DNA of 64,000 nucleotides from Hahella sp018986435 (GTDB lineage Bacteria; Pseudomonadota; Gammaproteobacteria; Pseudomonadales; Oleiphilaceae), in the NCBI RefSeq assembly GCF_050749805.1, contig NZ_CP192738.1:4216001-4280000 (forward strand), read 5' to 3'. Every line of letters begins with the position of its first letter. Position 1 is the stretch's first letter. Under the pieces are notes generated by a model. That model saw only the letters and a program-made list of their open reading frames with translations, did not search any database and had not been told where the DNA came from. Positions 61,009-64,000 of this stretch are shown piece after piece. A program made the translations under genes and the position numbers.

Positions 61009-61025
61009 TGTGCAATTATTGCACA
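61009..61025. repeat. 17-bp palindrome between psrA and amt
   Basis: TGTGCAAT-T-ATTGCACA, a perfect palindrome with a single central base. It lies just upstream of the psrA -35 box and has no T-tract, so an operator is more likely than a terminator. Regulator unknown. Confidence 0.5.
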
Positions 61026-61159
61026 CACGATTTTAACGAACCAGATCAGCGGAAAGGTCGGTCAAGTTTGCGCTGAATGCAGATAAATTAACAGTCGGAA
61101 GTTCCCTTATGCGCCGGCGGGCATGACTTACAGCGTCATCCCCACCGGAGCCGGAGAAC

Positions 61160-62371
61160 TCAGTCCATGCTGTTGGCGCCAATGCGATGAATCGCCAAGT
61201 CCGCCCCCTGGTATTCCTCTTCTTCGGATAAGCGTAGTCCAGACAGCTTTTTCACCACGCCATAGACGACAAATCCGCCCACAAACGCCAGCGCCGCGCC
61301 GGTGACCGAGCCGACCAGTTGCGACAGGAATGTGACGCCGCCAAGGCCGCCAAATGACTGCAAACCGAAAACGCCCGCCGCCACGCCGCCCCACAAACCA
61401 CAGACGCCGTGTAAGGGCCAAACGCCCAATACATCATCCAGTTTTCGCAGGCGTTTTTGCATGTACTCAAACAGGAAGACAAATAACGCTCCCGCCACTG
61501 CGCCGGTAATAAGCGCACCAATCGGATGCATAATGTCAGATCCCGCGCACACCGCCACCAGCCCGGCCAAAGGGCCGTTGTGTATGAATCCAGGGTCTTT
61601 ACGCCCTACCAGCATGGACGTCACGATGCCGCCCACCATCGCCATCAGGCTATTAAGCGCGACAAGCCCACTTACGCCGCCCAGCGTCTGCGCAGACATC
61701 ACGTTGAAGCCAAACCACCCCACCGTCAGTATCCAGGCGCCCAGCGCAAGAAAAGGAATGTTGGATGGTGCGAAGGCGACCAGCTGACCATTGCGATAGC
61801 GGCCGTTTCTCACTCCCAGCAGATACACCGCGGCGAAGGCGATCCAGCCGCCCACAGCATGTACGACGACGGACCCTGCGAAGTCATGAAAAGTTGCGCC
61901 AAAGCGCTCTTGTAAGAAGTCCTGAAAGCCGAAAGCGCCGTTCCAAGCCATTCCCTCAAATAAGGGATACACCACGCCCACACAGATTGATGCTGCGATT
62001 AGCATGGGGTAAAACTTGGCGCGTTCTGCGACGCCTCCGGAAATAATGGCGGGAATCGCCGCGGCGAAAGTCAGCAGGAAGAAGAACTTCACCAGCTCAT
62101 AACCGTTGTTGACGCTCAATTCGGTGGCGCTGGAAAAGAAGTTGACCCCATAGGCGATCTGATAGCCAACGAAGAAGTACGCCAATGTAGACGCGCCAAA
62201 ATCCGTCATAATTTTCACCAGGGCGTTTACCTGGTTTTTATGGCGCACGGTTCCCACTTCGAGAAATGCAAAGCCGGCGTGCATCGCCAGCACCATAATG
62301 GCTCCCAAAAGGATAAACAGGGTGTCGGCGCCTTGCAGCAAGGTCTCCACCGCATTATTCGTATCGTTCAT
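61160..62371 (-). CDS. amt: Ammonium transporter Amt
   Basis: An Amt/MEP/Rh-family channel of 403 residues with about eleven helices. The ATG at 62371 (MNDTNNAVETLLQGADTLF) is chosen for its GGAGA site five bases upstream; an earlier in-frame start lacks one. GAIMVLAMHAGFAFLEVGTVRHKN is the first-helix signature. FAGSVVVHAVGGWIAFAAVYLLG and WPLHGVCGLWGGVAAGVFG supply the two pore histidines. LFEGMAWNGAFGFQDF lies between. The C-terminus is short (LSEEEEYQGADLAIHRIGANSMD). No glnK gene lies next to it, unlike the usual glnK-amtB pair. It could be a scavenging or regulated ammonium channel. Confidence 0.94.
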   Translation of the reverse strand: MNDTNNAVETLLQGADTLFILLGAIMVLAMHAGFAFLEVGTVRHKNQVNALVKIMTDFGASTLAYFFVGYQIAYGVNFFSSATELSVNNGYELVKFFFLLTFAAAIPAIISGGVAERAKFYPMLIAASICVGVVYPLFEGMAWNGAFGFQDFLQERFGATFHDFAGSVVVHAVGGWIAFAAVYLLGVRNGRYRNGQLVAFAPSNIPFLALGAWILTVGWFGFNVMSAQTLGGVSGLVALNSLMAMVGGIVTSMLVGRKDPGFIHNGPLAGLVAVCAGSDIMHPIGALITGAVAGALFVFLFEYMQKRLRKLDDVLGVWPLHGVCGLWGGVAAGVFGLQSFGGLGGVTFLSQLVGSVTGAALAFVGGFVVYGVVKKLSGLRLSEEEEYQGADLAIHRIGANSMD

Positions 62372-62808
62372 TCCATCTCCTGTTACGCTCTTGCATGGTG
62401 CGCCGCTCATCACAACGCACACAAATAGTGCTTTTGATTTTGTTATTGTCGATCCGTCTTAGAGTGAAGCAGTCCCTTGTTTTGGTTTGTTTTTCGCTGA
62501 GTTACGACCAAGCATCACATTTACCAGCCACAACTCGCCGACTAAATCAGCAAATTCCAGACCAAAAACGCACCAACTTAATGCCAGATCAATCGCACGG
62601 CGCACTTTAATGAGACAGAGGCAAATAGACGTTGAAAAACACGCAATAAAAGCGCGCGCACGAACACAGGAATCTGCTCCCTACTTCAGAGAGCAAAGTC
62701 TATGGGGAGAGCCGTAGCAGGGATTGAAAGTGAATTTGAGGGGGTAAGGGATAAGGAATAGAGGAAACAAACGACGACGGTCACCAACGAGCACAGAAAG
62801 GCCCGCAC
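62372..62808. other. Intergenic region upstream of amt
   Basis: This 437-base stretch contains the amt leader. I looked for a sigma-54 promoter (TGGCAC-N5-TTGC) and NtrC boxes as expected for nitrogen control and found none with correct spacing. A purine-rich tract runs from about 62690 to 62790. No gene is supported. Confidence 0.4.
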
Positions 62809-63852
62809 TCAGGCTTCAGCTAACGCCAAATCCGCAAACTCCGTCTTAATTTTGGCGCTGGCTTCCATGTATTTATTCTTGGTGATCTCAAAAGCCTGCT
62901 GAGCCTCCAGTAAGTATTGTAGATAGAGACGAATCGCAGCGACCGTCCGCATGGCTTTGATTAACTGTCCTTGCTGACTCAAAGTGACGAGACGCCGATA
63001 GCGCCTGTCCAGCAGACTCTTGCGGTAGGTTGACATCATCAGACATTGATACGCCAAACCGTTGGAGCCTTCCAGCATACGGATGTGGGTGATCGCGCGA
63101 AATTCCAACTCTTTTCTCTGACGCACTAACTCACCGTACCCTGCATTCTTGATGAAAAGACGCCGCAGGGGTGGAATAGCCAAGGCGGATAAAGCGACAA
63201 AGAAACCAAAAGCGATACCAGCGATCCAGGCGTTAAGCCCGCCCTGCCAGCCAATCAGGAATACCGCGAAACTAAGCAGACAGGATAAAAGCCAGAGATC
63301 CCTGCGCCGCCGGGCGCTGATCAAATCAATCGTCTGCGGATAGTGCTTGATCGCCAACACGTCATAGTTCATGACTTCAAGCGCCTCACACTCCCGGAGA
63401 ATCTGAGTAAGTTGATTACGCTGCGCCACGGTCTCCCGATAGCGGCGCTTACGATCCTCTTCACTCTCCGCCGCATCCGCCTTTTTCTGCTCCGCCTTTT
63501 TGGCGCCCTGAGCGGGTGGCGCAACGCCGTTGCTTTTAGCCTTAGCTATGTCTTTATTAGCGCGCGGGTCCGACGGCGGCGCTGCAGGCGTTTTTGCAGG
63601 AGACTTCGCAGCAGGTTGAGATTCCTTGGCGGCGGGTAGCGTATTGCTCCGGTGTTCCTCCACCGCACGCCGCACTGGGTCCATATCACCGCGCGCCAAT
63701 GAGCGCAGCGTCTTGGGATCCAGATCAAAATCATTAGGGTTATGTATCTTCATATCGAAAACTATAGAGTAATAACGAGGACGGGTCACCAGCGCCCACT
63801 GCGCCAAAACCTCGTCAACCTCAGAGTATTTAGCAATAGACGCGCCAGTCAC
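62809..63852 (-). CDS. Uncharacterised two-helix membrane protein with Ala/Lys/Pro-rich linker
   Basis: A 347-residue protein I do not recognise. Residues ~1-60 look folded (VDEVLAQWALVTRPRYYSIVF, then MKIHNPNDFDLDPKTLRSLA). Residues ~65-140 form a low-complexity Ala, Lys, Pro, Glu-rich linker. Two close helices lie at ~190-230 (LWLLSCLLSFAVFLIGWQGGL, IAGIAFGFFVALSALAI). The last ~110 residues are soluble and likely helical (RKELEFRAITHIRMLEGSNGL and after). The annotated start is GTG; an ATG at 63753 (MKIHNPNDFDL) is an alternative. Both ends probably face the cytosol if the two helices form a hairpin. Function unknown. Confidence 0.75.
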   Translation of the reverse strand: MTGASIAKYSEVDEVLAQWALVTRPRYYSIVFDMKIHNPNDFDLDPKTLRSLARGDMDPVRRAVEEHRSNTLPAAKESQPAAKSPAKTPAAPPSDPRANKDIAKAKSNGVAPPAQGAKKAEQKKADAAESEEDRKRRYRETVAQRNQLTQILRECEALEVMNYDVLAIKHYPQTIDLISARRRRDLWLLSCLLSFAVFLIGWQGGLNAWIAGIAFGFFVALSALAIPPLRRLFIKNAGYGELVRQRKELEFRAITHIRMLEGSNGLAYQCLMMSTYRKSLLDRRYRRLVTLSQQGQLIKAMRTVAAIRLYLQYLLEAQQAFEITKNKYMEASAKIKTEFADLALAEA

Positions 63853-63886
63853 CTGAATTCATTAGAAAAACCTGTACATTGCTGCG

Positions 63887-64000
63887 ATGCGAGACTTAGC
63901 TAGATATGACATACGCCGAGTATTTGGCGAATACGCCCTCCCCATGCGACAAAACTTACCGCTGGGCCGCCTCTTTCGACTCAACAACCCAGAGAAATAC
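63887..64000 (+). CDS. Possible start of a gene running off the right edge
   Basis: From the ATG at 63887 a frame stays open to the window end (38 codons, MRDLARYDIRRVFGEYALP, rich in Arg and charged residues). It diverges from the unknown membrane protein gene. No ribosome site is clear, and another frame from 63906 is also open, so support is weak. Confidence 0.3.
   Translation, partial: MRDLARYDIRRVFGEYALPMRQNLPLGRLFRLNNPEKY

Noticed and set aside
62390..62420. Possible sigma-54 promoter or NtrC half-site (TGGTGC) before amt
   Set aside because: The GG and GC elements are 10 rather than 12 bases apart and only one NtrC half is present.
1..64000. tRNA, rRNA, CRISPR, insertion sequence or prophage
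   Set aside because: Scanned by eye between genes; no cloverleaf-like sequence, spaced direct repeats, transposase or phage gene seen. A short tRNA scan with software would settle the RNA part.

Overview
The window reads as a chromosomal segment of a marine, Pseudomonas-like gammaproteobacterium; Hahella or a close relative is my best guess. Evidence: Na+-NQR, lipid A/KDO and MurB genes point to a Gram-negative, probably marine, cell. From murB to psrA (about 29.9-60.9 kb) the gene order is, from memory, that of Pseudomonas aeruginosa PA2977-PA3006. No rRNA, tRNA, insertion sequence, phage gene or CRISPR array was seen.

Region 1 (1-25.2 kb) is an exopolysaccharide locus. Its core matches the XrtA/PEP-CTERM type of capsule/EPS operon: a polyprenyl-phosphate sugar transferase, a Wza-like export lipoprotein, a Wzz-like chain-length protein, a BY-kinase-like ATPase, an outer-membrane beta-barrel candidate, a DUF3473 polysaccharide deacetylase and a FemAB-like transferase. 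No exosortase or PEP-CTERM protein is visible. The operon continues into a five-domain NRPS (A-T-C-T-TE) and a glycosyltransferase. A more AT-rich left block adds Wzx, an O-antigen ligase/polymerase, another glycosyltransferase, a sulfotransferase, a pyruvyltransferase, an acyltransferase and a tyrosine phosphatase. An ATP-grasp ligase and a TviB-type UDP-sugar dehydrogenase stand on the opposite strand. Together they suggest an acidic polysaccharide that is sulfated, pyruvylated and acylated, and possibly carries amide-linked amino acids. That last point is inference and is the best candidate here for an undescribed system.

Region 2 (25.2-29.9 kb) is a methylcitrate operon, gntR-prpB-prpC-prpD. 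Three copies of an ATTGT-NN-ACAAT operator-like site lie around its upstream region.

Region 3 (29.9-42.7 kb) is envelope and core metabolism. A tight minus-strand run comEC-exbB-exbD-msbA-lpxK-trm112-kdsB-ptp-murB is followed by a DUF2062 protein, a DAHP synthase, a glycerophosphodiesterase and sthA.

Region 4 (42.9-52 kb) is the complete nqrABCDEF-apbE-nqrM operon plus a long-form GAPDH. Region 5 (52-64 kb) holds mfd, csiV, mtnP, an MscS channel, nagZ, a YkuD-domain protein with no signal peptide, psrA with two operators overlapping a near-consensus promoter, amt, an unknown membrane protein, and the possible start of one more gene at the right edge.
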